A stretch of 64,000 nucleotides of DNA. Origin: Tupaia tana (taxonomy: Eukaryota; Chordata; Mammalia; Scandentia; Tupaiidae). The stretch spans positions 198,201,449-198,265,448 of the forward strand of contig JAKSZU010000006.1 of the NCBI GenBank assembly GCA_026018925.1, written 5' to 3'. Positions 1-10,334 of this stretch are shown one piece after another (within the stretch, counting starts at the first letter, position 1; every line of letters begins with the position of its first letter). The translations under genes and the position numbers were made by a program. The notes beneath the pieces were generated by a model. That model had not been told where the DNA came from. It saw nothing but the letters and a program-made list of their open reading frames with translations, and did no database searches.

Positions 1-825
1 TTCATCATAAGGGAGATACAGCTCAAAACCACAATGAGGTACCACCTAACTCCAGTCAGAATGGTGAAGATTAAAAAAAAATGATAGGTGCTGGAGGGAA
101 TGTGATAAAAGGGGAACATCCTGCATTGTTGGAGGGAATGTAAATTGGTCCAGCCACTGTGGAGAACAATATGGAGGTTCCTCAATACCTTCAAACAGAA
201 CTGCTAAATTATCCAGCAATTCCACTCTTGGGTATCTACCCAAAGGAGAGGAGAACGCTCAGTTGGAAAAGCAACAACTATACTATATTCATTGCAGCTT
301 TACTCACGATTGCTGACATGGAACTAACCCAAATATCCACAAATGAATGGATGGAAAAAGTGTGGCACATATACTCCATGGAATACTATTCAGCCATAAA
401 AAAAACCCCAAAAAACCAAGGCCCTGTAATTTGATAGAAAGTGGATGATATGGAAGATTTGTTGCTGAGTGAAGCAAGTCAATTTATGAAAGAGAGACAT
501 TGTATGTCTCCACTTAACATATACCAACTGTCCGTACTCTATGGTAGAGACTGAAAGACTGGAGGACATAAAAGTATTAAAAATTGTTATGGACACTAGA
601 GACAAAGTGGAAGGAGAGTGTGGGAAGGGTACAGTGTAGGAAAGGAAATTTGGGGAAAAAATGGAGGTAAGACATTTGTGGGACACAGATATGGTTTATT
701 ATCTGTTGATATGGATTTGTATAGTATTCTCAACTGGGCTGGACTGAGATGTTTATCATGCTGGGTAAAGTCTCTTTACAATCTAAATGATGTATAGCAA
801 TTGAATGTATACATAATAATGATAG
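1..825 (+). mobile_element. L1 LINE, 3' end (end of ORF2 plus 3' UTR)
   Basis: The first 400 bases are the classic end of L1 ORF2 in sense: the stretch around 130-240 corresponds to the conserved 'group/wall: sparse spots, W-S-R-T, Y-P-K-E' part and reads GIYPKE at 222-242. The reading frame is broken by stops, so this copy is dead. From about 440 to 825 the sequence is A/G-rich 3' UTR-like. The element runs in from beyond the left edge, so its 5' end is not visible. The 3' limit is approximate because a SINE sits directly next to it. Confidence 0.8.
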
Positions 826-830
826 TAAAT

Positions 831-1084
831 TTTTTTGAAAGGTTTTTGCTATAGGGCGTGTGTGCGCACCGAAAGACACAGAGAGATAGAGAGACAGAAA
901 GCGAGAAATCACCCCCCAGGGAGGATGGCCACACTGCAATCCCTTTTTTCCCATTTTCCTCTTGGAATCTTGGGCACGCACGCACATATGCCCGTGTGAG
1001 TTTAAACCTCCAGATCCAGGACTCGAACTGTGGTCAACTACATGGGAGTCTAGTGACATAGCCATAACACCAACTGCTGGTCCC
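831..1084 (-). mobile_element. SINE-A copy (tRNA-headed SINE), antisense
   Basis: It starts with a T-run (the reversed A-tail), then the 'gctatagggc' motif, a purine-rich block that is the reversed CT-rich part, and ends with the reversed tRNA-like head 'caactgctggtccc'. The right flank repeats 'ataataaattttttt' seen on the left, an imperfect target-site duplication. Confidence 0.85.
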
Positions 1085-1290
1085 GATAATAAATTTTTTT
1101 AAAAAGTTAAAAAAAAAAAAGAGAGAGAGAGAGAGACAGGTGAGAGAGAAGAGTCGATGGATGATCTTAATATCTAGGGCTTGGATTTGGGTTTGATAGA
1201 GTAGGAGAGTAAGGCTTGCATGTAATGGAACTGGCCTACTGAAAAGATTCCCTACCTTCATTAACTGTCCCACATCTGCCAGATTTCCCC
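1085..1290. other. A-rich/GA-rich tract and unassigned sequence
   Basis: A poly-A run and a (GA)n run at 1,107-1,140 are followed by about 150 bases of sequence with no family I recognise. It holds the first member of a 30-base direct repeat (1,232-1,262). Confidence 0.4.
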
Positions 1291-1700
1291 TGATCTTAGT
1301 TCATGTAGGGACTTTCATTACGTTTTCCCCCTTACTAAGAAAATCCAACCTGAGTTGGCTTTAGGTTAGTGCTGTTGTTAGGCCTGATAGTAATACTTTG
1401 GGAGGAATTGAGAAATCGTATCCCAGGTGGTATCTGAGTGTGGTGATATAATACTCAACTCTTTAGCTTCCCTTGTGAGAGAGAAACAATGCAGCCTGTT
1501 CTTTGACTCCTTTTCTGGGTCTCCTTGGCTCTAGGTTTTTTAGAGCATTGTTTACACTGTCCCACAACCCCTAATTTATACCTTCATTGCTTCCACCACC
1601 CTAACCCCCACCCAGACAACTCTTTTCAGGCAACCGTACCTTCTAGGTGAGATCCTGTAAATAGGGATTCAGTTGCCTGCTGTTTACCAATTTGGCTAGT
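1290..1700. other. Unassigned non-coding stretch
   Basis: No open frame of note, no SINE head or tail and no LINE motif. I see nothing that I can name here. Confidence 0.4.
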
Positions 1701-1926
1701 TTTTTTTCTTTTAAGAATTATTTGTTTTATTATTATTTTTAATTTGACCAGAGAAAGAGAGTGAGAGTGAGAGCAAGAGCGAGAGCGAGAGCGAGAGCGA
1801 GAGCGAGAGCGAGAGAGAGAGAGAGAGAGAGGAAAGTGAGTAAGCAAGCTGCCAAGTCCAGGGCTCAAACCATGGTCAGACATGTGGGAGTCCAGCACCT
1901 TAACTACCACAACACCCGCCAGCCCC
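1701..1926 (-). mobile_element. SINE-B copy (short tRNA-headed SINE), antisense
   Basis: The reversed SINE-B tail (ttaagaattatttg...aatttgacc) is at the left and the reversed head (ccttaactaccac...gccagcccc) at the right. A 10-base target-site duplication, ttggctagtt, lies at 1,691 and again at about 1,927. Its CT-rich part has expanded into a GAGCGA hexamer array. Confidence 0.85.
1764..1815. repeat. (GAGCGA)n hexamer microsatellite
   Basis: About eight perfect GAGCGA units followed by (GA)n. It grew inside the purine-rich strand of the SINE-B copy around it. Confidence 0.9.
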
Positions 1927-2099
1927 TTGGCTAGTTCTTTGCAGGCTAAATTGGTTACATTGGACAATCACCTTTTTGATAAGTTCCATTCTGATATGTT
2001 TCACATATGCTTAAATCATTGATGCTATTTTGCTACTCAGGAAATGAAAGCAGACATTTTAATTGTCTTAGAATAGTATTTCACGTGTGAGATAGACTC

Positions 2100-2289
2100 T
2101 CAGGGCCAGCCAAATGCAGATGCTGGCTCCTGGATTGCTGACTGCACACTGTGCTCATGAATGCTAGAGAAAGCAGGATCCAGCCAAAGGCTCTGATTGC
2201 CTTTGGAAGGGCAAAAAGGCCTACTGAAAAGATTCCCCACCTTCATTCTTCATTCTCCACTCTTTCTTTAAAGTTCATTCTCCTGTTTC
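2100..2289. other. Unassigned, possibly old SINE debris
   Basis: The stretch starts with 'agggccagcc', which resembles a SINE head, but no A box, B box or tail can be followed. It contains the second member of the 30-base direct repeat (2,219-2,249). Confidence 0.3.
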
Positions 2290-2545
2290 TTTCATGAGAG
2301 AGAGAGACAGACAGACAGACCGACTGATAGAAAGACGAGCACCCTCAATAGGGCCACAGGCCATGACTTCCCCGGTCCCACCCCAGTGATTCTGACCCAG
2401 CTTGGACCACAGGTAAGTGTGCTACCCAGTGGGCACAGGTCAACCCAAGAACCAAATCCCAGTCCTCCTTATGGCTTCTAGCACTGCAGAGCATTGCGCT
2501 ACTGTTGTGCATCATGACTGGGTCAAGTCTCTCTGGATCCACTAA
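2290..2545 (-). mobile_element. SINE-C copy (older tRNA-headed SINE), antisense
   Basis: A purine/(GACA)n-rich left part, then 'caccctcaatagggcca', a middle region, and a reversed head with 'gcgctactgttgtgcatcatgactgg'. It is diverged, and I group it with copies such as 37,222-37,447 by layout (tail, 'cctcaatgggg', reversed B-box-like 'gaacc'). Confidence 0.6.
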
Positions 2546-2595
2546 AGAAAACAGGTGTCAGTTAGGTTGCCCTCTTAATTTAAAGAGCATTTGGA

Positions 2596-2866
2596 GGTAC
2601 CAGCAGTTGGTGTAATGGCTATGTCCTTGGACTCCCATGTAGTTGACCGCAGTTTGAGTCCCAGACCCGGTAGCTTAAACTCGTGCTGGGCGTGCATGCA
2701 TGCATGCCCAAGGTCCAGAGAGGAGAATGGAGGAAAAGGGATTACAGCATGGCCATTCCCCTTTGCGGGGGAGGGTGATTTTTCGCTGTCTCTCTGTCTC
2801 TGTCTTTCTGGCGAGCTCACGTGCCCTGTAGCAAAAACCTCTTCAAAGAAAATAAAAATAAAAAAA
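2596..2866 (+). mobile_element. SINE-A copy, sense
   Basis: Full length with head 'ggtaccagcagttggtgtaatgg', B box 'gtttgagtccc', the 'gagaggagaatggagg' middle, CT-rich part and A-rich tail. Perfect 15-base target-site duplication taaagagcatttgga at 2,581-2,595 and 2,867-2,881. Confidence 0.95.
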
Positions 2867-2934
2867 TAAAGAGCATTTGGATAAAAATTATGGGATAGTT
2901 AAGAATTAGAAATCAGTTAATCTAGGCTCAAATT

Positions 2935-3240
2935 TTGGTTGTCTTCCACTGGTGTCTTTGGACATTTTTGTTTGTTCTGTTTTTTTTTAAATAACCTTTT
3001 GATTTGAAATAATTTAAGAGAAGTTGTAATATAGTATAGAGAGTTTCCAGGTACCCTTCACTCAGCTTCCCTCAATGATAATTTCTTACATAACCATAAT
3101 ATGTTGTCAAAATCAGGGATTTGACATGGTACGGTACTGTTAACTCAAAAACAGCCTGTATTGAGATAGTTTTCACATGTACTCTGTATGTATATGTGTA
3201 GTTCAGTGAAAATTCATTACATGTATAGATTTGTGTGTGC
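2935..3240. mobile_element. Old L1 (L1M-type) 3' UTR fragment
   Basis: Matches the old L1M 3' UTR layout: 'aattatttcaaa...gttgcaat...tacccttcactcagcttcc...ttcttacataaccataatatgttgtcaaaatcaggga'. It is strongly diverged and orientation is not certain. Confidence 0.45.
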
Positions 3241-3250
3241 TTTTGACTTT

Positions 3251-3407
3251 TAAAAAATAATTATTTATTTAATTTTATTATTATTATTATTTTAATTTGA
3301 CCAGAGAGTGAGAGAAAGTGAGAAAGCAAGCCACCAGGCCTGGGACTTGAACTGCAGTCAACCATGTGGGAGTCCAACACCTTGACCATCATGCCACTTA
3401 CTGGCCC
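3251..3407 (-). mobile_element. SINE-B copy, antisense
   Basis: Reversed A/T-rich tail, 'aatttgacc', purine block, 'ccaccaggcctgggacttgaac' and reversed head ending 'cttactggcccc'. Target-site duplication tgcttttgacttt at both ends. Confidence 0.9.
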
Positions 3408-3539
3408 CATGCTTTTGACTTTAATGCTCATTTATCTTGAAATTATTTGGAGCCTTTTTGTGAATAATTGGCATTAGCAAAACTAGAAATTAATCTGGAA
3501 ATTGCAATTTAATAATCTTAACTAAAAGTCCTCTGGATT

Positions 3540-3665
3540 TGAAAGTAGGAAGTCAGATTTTAGTCTCAACTTTCCCACTGTGCAGTTACGCTTATCTGGT
3601 TAAGTCATTTACATGCTTCATACATCACATCCTCATTTCTAAAATGAGGGAGTAAAATGAAACAA
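3540..3665 (+). mobile_element. MIR fragment
   Basis: The core of the ancient MIR SINE can be read: loss of 'tcccactgtgcagttacgc...ggttaagtcatttacatgcttc...tcctcatttctaaaatgaggg', the degraded form of the MIR 'cctcatctgtaaaatgggg' segment. Confidence 0.7.
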
Positions 3666-3679
3666 GTCTTGATTTCCCT

Positions 3680-3954
3680 TTTTCCTTTCCCTCAACCTCC
3701 TCCTGTCTACTGTACTATGAATGACACCACCATTTGCCCAATTGTTCTAGCCTAAAACCTAGGAGTCATCCTTGCTTTTTTCTTCACTGCAATGTCTATT
3801 CCATTAGCAAGCTTTCTACTATACTCCCCAAATCTATCTACTTGTCTCCATCCTTTGCCTGGATTTCTGCCATAGCCTTCACATATCCTCCTCTGTAGTT
3901 TGTTTATTCTCCACATCAGCAAGCAGAACCATCTTGTAAAAGTTCAAATCAGGT
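3680..3954 (+). mobile_element. L2 LINE, 5' piece of a copy split by a SINE
   Basis: The L2 3' region motifs 'cctggatttctgccatagcc' and 'ttctccacatcagcaagcagaaccatctt' followed by 'aaatcagg' are clear. The copy resumes after the SINE-C insertion at 4,216. Confidence 0.75.
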
Positions 3955-4215
3955 CCAGCTTCTGTGGCACAGTAGTAATGCAAATGCCCTGCAAGCATGG
4001 TGGCCATGGGTTCAGATCTCTGTGTCGGTCTGATAAAATGCCAGGTGTGCACATGTGGGTGTCCAGGAACCTGAGTGGCTGGAGGGCTGGAGAAAGAAGA
4101 TGGTGGAGTGATAAGACCCTGGTCATGGTGCTTCATTCACTACCCGTCTCTCCTTTGTATGCGCATGCTATCAAAACACATGCCCACGCATACACATCAG
4201 AATGTTATTCTTTTC
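3955..4215 (+). mobile_element. SINE-C copy, sense, inserted in L2
   Basis: Head 'ccagcttctgtggcacagtagtaatgc', B-box-like 'gggttcagatctctg', middle 'gtgggtgtccagg...ggctggaggagg'-like region and a CT/AT-rich end. It interrupts an L2 relic whose two halves are in order on each side. Confidence 0.6.
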
Positions 4216-4770
4216 TATAGAACTGTTCTCTGGTGGCTTCACAATGCCCTGAGAATAAAACCAGAGCTCCTCACCAAGCTCAAGAGGCTTTTGTGATCTG
4301 AAAGCTCCTGCTGTTTGTCCAGTCATATCTACCATTTATACGTCTTTCTCATGGTGTTCCAACCACACAGACCTCCTTTGTCTCTCCAGTAAGCCAAGTC
4401 AGGGCCAACTGCGGCCTTTGTTCTTGCCGTTTTCTGTCTGGTGTGCCCTCCTCCTGGTGTGCCTTGCTCTAATAATTAGCTCCCTATCAGGTCTCTTCAG
4501 GGAGGCCTACCCGGTCAAACCAATTTAGCTACCACTTTCCAAGTCACTTTCTATCATTTCATTCTGTTTTGTTACCTCATTTAATACCGTCTGAAATTAC
4601 CCACTTGACTGAACTTGTTTGTTCCTTGACCAGTGAGTTCACCTTCCTTCGACTGTAGGCTCCTTGAGATGTAGGGCTACCTTAACTCTTGTGTCACCCT
4701 ACTTTCCTGGAGCCTAGGATAGTGCTTAATGCAAAAAAGTCATCAATAATTACATGTTGAACAGATGCAT
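4216..4770 (+). mobile_element. L2 LINE, 3' piece
   Basis: Continues the L2 copy: 'gagctcctcaccaagctcaagaggc', 'ctcttcagggaggcctacccggtcaaacc', 'tgtaggctccttgagatgtagggctac', 'cctaggatagtgcttaatgca' and a 3' end like 'tgttgaacagatgcattaatgg'. These are the usual landmarks of the L2 3' end. Confidence 0.8.
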
Positions 4771-6837
4771 TAATGGAGCAGGTAATCATAGAGGCCCTAG
4801 AAATGGAAAAAATTACTTAATTAAATGAAATAACTCAGTGTCTAAAATTATTGAAATTTTTAGAATTATTGAAAAGTTTGAAACTCTAAAGGGAACAGTA
4901 TGATCAAATCCCTATGTCCCATAGGTTTCCTTCTAGGTATCCTTGGTTTAATAAAAAGTCTCTTTCTGAGGCAAGACCATTTCATATGGGAAAGATAATA
5001 CATCTTCTGTGTCCTTGTGACTGTTTTCTGTCTGCATGAATGCAGTAGACAGACTACCTTAGTGATTTGAAGAGCTGAATTTGAAGTACGTTGATTTCCC
5101 CCATCAGCTGTGCTTTTGCATTAGAGACCAGTGAGTGTTTGACAGGGCAGTGTTTGACCAGAGCAGTGTTTGACATTCTTGGTCATGTAGAAGGTGCAGA
5201 AACTTAGTATCATGTGGTTTGACATCTAGCCAAACTTACTTTCATTATTAATCTAAACACTTCAATTTTTTTTTTTTTTTGAATTTAAGATGTAAGTTAT
5301 GGCTCTTAGAGCCAGAAGAGATGGAGCTGCTAATGTTCTCATGTAAAGAGAACTTGATTTATGTCTTTTGCTTTATTTCCTAAATTCTTGTTTAAGTTTC
5401 ATTTTATTGTCAGAGCCACGTAGCCAAAATGTCAGTGTATTTACTTTTGATGGCATTACCAACTACTTGTGCTTCTTAAGCAGTTTTAGAAATGCATTGT
5501 AGGAATATAGATATGAATGTTTTTAAACATGGGTTATTTCGAGTTAATGATTTACTGCTGTTGAAGGAATGGTTAGTCTTTTATTGAATATTCTCATGAA
5601 AGTTTAATAAATTTTCTCCTCCCTAATTAAGTCATGGAGTTCTCTTTTGAGAAATGCATGTATCTATATAGCCTCTAACAATTTAAGTGTTGACATGCTG
5701 GTTTCTTTTGTTATGATTTTATTGTTGTTGTTGCTAATGAATTAATTTTCAAGCAAATATGTACTTATGAAGTTGGAAGATGATATTTTGTCTGAAAAGC
5801 ATTTTACCATTTTCACATTATTATGTTTTTAGCTTTTAGGGCATTTTCTCAAGTTATTTTCTTTGGTGGATTTTTTTGAATTGTACCAATGGTGAGCATG
5901 CATTTGTATTGTGAAAAATACAGGTGAGAATATGGGTGAGGAATATGATTAGACATACTTCAAGACAGCTGTTACTATGAAACAAAATTGATGCTCTAAA
6001 GCATTTACTACCACATTTGTTCCATTTGTGTTACCCTCACTCCCCTCCTCGGGTTCATTTAATGGTTCTATGTTTTTTTGGAGAGCCAAACATGACTTAA
6101 AGAAGGTAGTGGGGGATCGGGAGAAAGAGGATATAAAACGAATATGCTTTTTTTTCCCTCTCAAAGCCTTTCATTTGCAGGGCCTGAAATGATTATTGGG
6201 AGGAGTGATATTTATACTGATGGCGGGAAAATGCCTGCCCATTCTAGGGAGCTTTTGTTTTCATAATAGAACTTCTTTGTACAAACAAAAGGATGTTCTA
6301 AAATAGAGGACTATTTGCAATTGAGTGTTTTCCATTCTGGTAGCATCCAACTGAGAACAGTTTCAGAATTCCTAGTATTGCATGTAATCACTGCTTGGAA
6401 GGTAGATCATTTCATGTTTAAAGCATACGTTTCATTTGTGTTTTAAGTCCCACCCACGTTTTTTTTAAAGTAGTGTGACAAATTATTTTCTTGCTTGCAG
6501 TGTGACTGAGTGAAAAAAAGAAAGGCATAATTTGTCCAGTAGCCTAATTCTGTGACTTTTACAATCCAAATGGATGCTGTGGCTTTTGACTTGGATAAAT
6601 TTCAGGTGACTTTTGCGGGCCTGCAATTCTATTGTATTAGTATGATTGATTTAGGGTACTCATTGAAAGTCACCTCCTGTGTCTGCCTTATGTCCCATGA
6701 ATCAAATCTCTGAGCACAGTGGTCACTGGACTTTGGAAAACACTTAGACTCTATTTATCATTTTTATAAATTATCGGGAGGGAGATAACTCTTGTGAGTT
6801 CTGGACCAGTAGCGAGATGATTCTTTTTAATTTTTAT
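4771..6837. other. Two kilobases of AT-rich unique sequence, no gene recognised
   Basis: No SINE-A, SINE-B or LINE landmark is visible over this stretch. A T14 run lies at 5,267-5,280. A minus-strand frame at 5,949-6,164 has a pyrimidine-rich run and an AG just before residues SCLALQKN and is listed as a weak lead in the findings. Otherwise I see ordinary non-coding sequence. Confidence 0.5.
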
Positions 6838-7345
6838 TTTTTTCCAAATCTACTGCTGCATAACAAACCACACCAGAATGTGGTATATTAAAATAACCAT
6901 TTTTATTTTACTTATGAATTTATTGAGTTAGTAATTCAGGGAGGGCTCAGCCAGGCAATGTGTCTCTGATCAACATGGTATCAGCTTTGATAGCAGGGGC
7001 TGAGGACCTACTTCTGAGACACATTTTTTTACTCAGATATCTCGTACGTGGGCTGGGAAGGCTGACAGTTGATAATGGCTCTTGGCTGGGTGCTTAGCTG
7101 GGGTTATTGATCTAAGCGCTGACAAGGTCTCCTCATGTACCTTGGCTTTCATATATAGCGTGGGAACTAGATTTCCCAGAAGGTGTGGGTGGAAGCTTGA
7201 AGGCTCAAGGCTTCTTATGCTGTAGCCTTCTGAGCTTCAGAACACCAGTTCTCCCACATGTCATTGGTCAAATAAATCACTAAGACCAATCCCGACTCCA
7301 GAGGAAGTGAGATGTACAGAATTATCCTCCACCTTTCACTAGAGA
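6838..7345 (-). mobile_element. MaLR/ERVL-type LTR relic, antisense
   Basis: Opens with 'ctactgctgcataacaaaccaca', the reversed end of mammalian MaLR-like LTRs ('attgctgcataacaaaccacc...'), continues with 'gggctcagccaggcaatgtg' and 'gggctgggaaggctgacag...gctgggtgcttagctgggg', and 'cattggtcaaataaatcac'. Non-coding, very diverged. The exact subfamily cannot be named by eye. Confidence 0.55.
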
Positions 7346-7440
7346 AGACACAAAGAATTTGAGGTCATCATTAAAGGCTGGTGATGCTATTCACATCAGA
7401 ATAGCATTTATTTAATAGCAATTTAAAATTTATTTTAGCA
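7346..7440. other. Short unassigned stretch
   Basis: AT-rich sequence between the LTR relic and a SINE. Nothing recognised. Confidence 0.3.
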
Positions 7441-7690
7441 GGGCCAGCTGGTGGTGTAATGGTTAAAGTGCTATAATCCAGCATTGTTGACTATGTGATT
7501 TGAATCCCAGACCTGGAGGCTTGCAAAACACACCTGGCATGTGTACATGCATGACCAAAATCCTGAGAGCAGAATGAGGAGAAGGGATTGTGGTGTGGCC
7601 ATCACTCTGGGAGTGCTTTCTCGCCATTGTCTTCCGACCCCCCATTGTCCTCTGGTGAGCGCATGTGCCCTATAGCAAAATGTTTTAAAA
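7441..7690 (+). mobile_element. SINE-A copy, sense, older
   Basis: Head 'gggccagctggtggtgtaatggttaaagtgct' keeps the older 'ggtggttaagg' type A box. Middle 'gagagcagaatgaggagaaggg' and the 'gccctatagcaaaa' 3' motif are clear. CpGs are mostly lost. Confidence 0.85.
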
Positions 7691-7724
7691 TATTTATTTA
7701 CTTTAACTAATTAATTAATTTGAT

Positions 7725-7915
7725 TGATTGATTGATTGATTGGCAGAGTCTCACTATGCCATGATCCTGCTCCCTTAATCTCCCGAGTAGCCAGGACTAC
7801 AGGTGTGTGTCACTTTACCCAGCTTTTAGGATGGGCCAGGAATCAAACTCGGGCTTTTTATAGCACCTCATCCTGCTGAGTAGCAGTGTCCATCACCATG
7901 CTGCCAGCAATGAGC
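7725..7915 (-). mobile_element. SINE-D copy: tRNA-like head joined to a 7SL/Alu-like body, antisense
   Basis: Read on the minus strand, a tRNA-like head with B box 'gtttgattcctgg' is followed by 'acacacctgtagtcctggctactcgggag' and 'gcaggatcatggcatagtgagactctgcc'. This is the Alu/B1 arrangement, where the 5' part of 7SL RNA is joined straight to its 3' end. A (TTGA)n run at the left is the reversed tail. Confidence 0.65.
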
Positions 7916-8214
7916 TTATATAACAGCAAGTTAAACCTCTTCTGAATTCAGATGGCTTATTGGCAAATACTAAAAAGTGGTTTCATATCGGGACACCCCA
8001 TTCCAAATAACTCAGCCATTTGTTTAAACAAGAACTCTGATGTAATTAATCCCAGTTATTTAATGAATGGAAACCTTAAAAGTGGCTTACCATTATCTCA
8101 AAATATCTAGAAAGATGTCCGTCCTCTGAGTCATTGTGCAAACTGGGTTGTCAAGAGAGTTCAAAGAAATCATAGATCTTACAGTTGGAAAGCACCCTAA
8201 GAAATTACATCATT
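7916..8214. other. Unassigned stretch
   Basis: About 300 bases without a repeat landmark or a convincing open frame. Confidence 0.35.
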
Positions 8215-8436
8215 ATTATCACCTTCCAGAAAGATTTATCTAGTATCTCTTAGGTGCCAGGCCCTGGGAATACAGAGGAGGACATGACAGATTCTTGCCC
8301 TTGAGAGCTAGTCGTGGAAGTAGAACTGATGCATAAGAGATAAGTAGAAATCTGTGGAATGTAGACCGACTGGCAAATAAAAGTTCATGTAATAGGAGCA
8401 CAAGAAGAAGAGATTGGTAGAGGCTATTGGGCTGGG
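8215..8436 (+). mobile_element. Ancient mammalian interspersed repeat ('gtgccaggccctggggatacag' type)
   Basis: Contains 'taggtgccaggccctgggaatacagaggaggacatgacagattcttgcccttgagagct', a very widespread mammal-wide repeat segment. I cannot assign its Repbase name by eye. Confidence 0.55.
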
Positions 8437-8439
8437 TTA

Positions 8440-8880
8440 GGTGCTAGGAAAGGTTGTAAAGAGACAGGCTTTCCATTACAGTGAAAACATAAAATCCAAA
8501 GTATTAGCCATTACCTACAAGTCCCTTGGGATCTGGATCCCTGTTTTCTCTCTGATCTCCTTTGCTTCCTCTTTTTTTTTTTTTTTCCTTCCCCCTCACT
8601 CACTGACCTTCTTCCTTAAATATGTAGGCATTTCAGGATCTTTGTACTTACTCATTCCTCTGCCCTAAATGCTCTTTCCCAGATATTCCCTTGGCTTGCC
8701 TTCTCACTTCCATCAAGTCTCTGGCCCACTGTGCCCGCCTCCAGCCTTCTCTGACCACCCTGTCTGCTTTCTGCCTTCATCTTTATGTATGCAGGGCAGG
8801 GATGTTGCCTGCCTTACTCATTATTGTATCCTTAGCATCTTGAATCATGGTGGCCCAATTAAAGGTGGTACCCAGTGAAA
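8440..8880 (+). mobile_element. L2 LINE 3' region
   Basis: Landmarks in order: 'aaatccaaagtattagccattacctacaag', 'ctctctgatctcctttgcttcc', 'cctctgccctaaatgctctttcccagatattcccttggcttgcc', 'caagtctctggcccactgtgcc...tctgaccaccctgtctgc', 'gcagggatgttgcctgcc'. All are degenerate L2 3' region motifs. The open frames over it are chance. Confidence 0.8.
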
Positions 8881-9330
8881 TACGGTTAAATGTATAAATG
8901 AAAGATGAACGCAGAGCCTTGCTATACGGAACATGTAGAACCTTGCTTATAGAGAAAACTACTGTGAACATTTTGGTATTTAATTGAGCAGTAGCTAAAG
9001 ATTATTACTGATTTTGCCCTTTTTTTTTCTGCTTCACTTTCCATGTATTGCATGGTATAGGCTGGAGTCAGAAGTGAAAGGAATCAGAAGGGTGGTCTGG
9101 ACTCTTCTCTGGTTTTCACTGAAACATAGCACAAGTGACTTCACCAGTGGGGCAAGTAAACACAGGAAAAGAAGCAAAATGGAAGGGCCAAGAAGTAATA
9201 AAGAACCGTGGCTGCTCTGGGTTGATGTTACATTGAAAGATAGCAGAGGGAAGCTCAAAATACCCACCTGGGATTTACAGCTTCCATCTTCTCTCTCCTA
9301 ACTGGTTTCTCTGATTCATTCTTGCCTCTT
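8881..9330. other. Unassigned stretch with a 95-codon chance frame
   Basis: A plus-strand frame of 95 codons runs at 9,014-9,301, but its translation matches nothing I know, and an overlapping frame exists on the other strand. I see no supporting splice or promoter signal. Confidence 0.35.
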
Positions 9331-9382
9331 ATAATCATTTCCTGCAGGGCAGGGAGTGCAGTCTTTTAAAAACGTAAGTCAG
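9331..9382 (+). mobile_element. L2 LINE fragment, left of a SINE insertion
   Basis: The end 'tcttttaaaaacgtaagtcag' matches the L2 segment 'ttttaaaacgtaaatcag' and is taken up again on the right of the SINE-A copy that splits it. Confidence 0.5.
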
Positions 9383-9576
9383 GGGACCAGCAGATGGTGT
9401 AATGGTTTTGTCACTAGACTCTCATGTAGTCTACTGCAGTTTGAGTCCCAGACCCAGAGACTTAAAACTCATGCTGGATGCTTATGCGTGGGGGGAGGGC
9501 AATAATTTCTTACTTTCTGTCTCTCTGGTAAGCACACGTGCCCTAAAGCAAAAATTTCTCTCAAAAAAAAAAAAAA
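9383..9576 (+). mobile_element. SINE-A copy with an internal deletion, sense
   Basis: Head 'gggaccagcagatggtgtaatgg' and 3' part 'gtaagcacacgtgccctaaagc' are present, but about 60 bases of the middle (the 'gagaggagaatggaggagaaggg' block) are missing. Target-site duplication aacgtaagtcag / aatgtaactcag. Confidence 0.85.
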
Positions 9577-9924
9577 AATGTAACTCAGTTCATGTCATTC
9601 CTCAACTTAAAATACTCCCGCTGGGTTTCCAGTGTACTTGTAATAAAATGCAGACTCCTTATTACATACTAGCTCTCACAATTGCCTCTTCAACCTCACC
9701 TCTTCTTTCCATCACTCTTTATAGTTCAGCCACTTCTTTGTTCTTTCTGTTCCTGGATCCCCCTAAGTTCATCCTGCCAGGATCTGCCCTCTCTCTGGAA
9801 CACTGGCTTTTCTTTCACACCCTAGCCCAGATGACCTCAGAGAGGTCCTCCGTGACCTCCAGGACTTCAGTAGTACACCAGGCACTCCCGCTCTTCCTCG
9901 CAGCTGTTTTGTTCCCTTTAGCAC
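9577..9924 (+). mobile_element. L2 LINE 3' region, right of the SINE insertion
   Basis: Clear L2 motifs: 'tcatgtcattcctcaacttaaaatactcccgctggg', 'aaaatgcagactccttattacatac', 'tctctctggaacactggc', 'gacctcagagaggtcctccgtgacc'. The 185-codon frame spanning this area is an artefact of SINE plus L2. Confidence 0.85.
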
Positions 9925-9965
9925 TGAAAGTCTCTGTTTCTCAATTTTCTCATGTATGAAGTGGG
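9925..9965 (+). mobile_element. MIR fragment, 5' piece of a split copy
   Basis: 'ctctgtttctcaattttctcatgtatgaagtgggg' is the MIR 'cctcagtttcctcatctgtaaaatgggg' segment. The copy goes on at 10,215 after an inserted SINE. Confidence 0.7.
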
Positions 9966-10214
9966 GTTGAGAGTTGACTCTGTAGTACAGTGGTTAAGTC
10001 CTGTGCATAGAAAACTGGATTCTACACAGCACTTTGAGTCCTGGCGCTGGTGGCTTGGGGCACACGCCAAGCATGTGTGAGTGCATGGCCAGGGTACTGA
10101 TGGGAAGGAGAAATGGAGGAGATGGAATTGCAGCATGACCATGCCTTGTTGGAGGGTGCATTATTTTCCCCGTCTCTCTAGCAAGTGTGCTAGTCCTCTG
10201 GCAATTACAAATAA
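9966..10214 (+). mobile_element. SINE-A-like copy, sense, older, inserted in a MIR
   Basis: Head 'gttgactctgtagtacagtggttaagtcctgtgc' with B box 'tttgagtcctgg' and an extra 25-base stretch between the boxes, middle 'gaaggagaaatggagga' and a short AT-rich tail. It may be a separate older subfamily. Confidence 0.65.
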
Positions 10215-10330
10215 ATGAGGTTGGTAATAGTAGTACATTCTTCCTAGAGTTGTTATAAGGATTAAACTAGTTAATATTTAGAAAGGTATCTAGCACATGA
10301 TATGCTCTTAAAAATTAGCTTTATTATTAT
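10215..10330 (+). mobile_element. MIR fragment, 3' piece of the split copy
   Basis: 'ttggtaatagtagtac...tagagttgttataaggattaaactagttaatat' and 'tatctagcacatgatatgctc' follow the MIR 3' half in order. Confidence 0.75.
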
Positions 10331-10334
10331 TTTA

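Noticed and set aside
9402..9959. 185-codon open frame on the plus strand, the second longest in the window
   Set aside because: It consists of a SINE-A copy read into an L2 3' region; no protein family fits.
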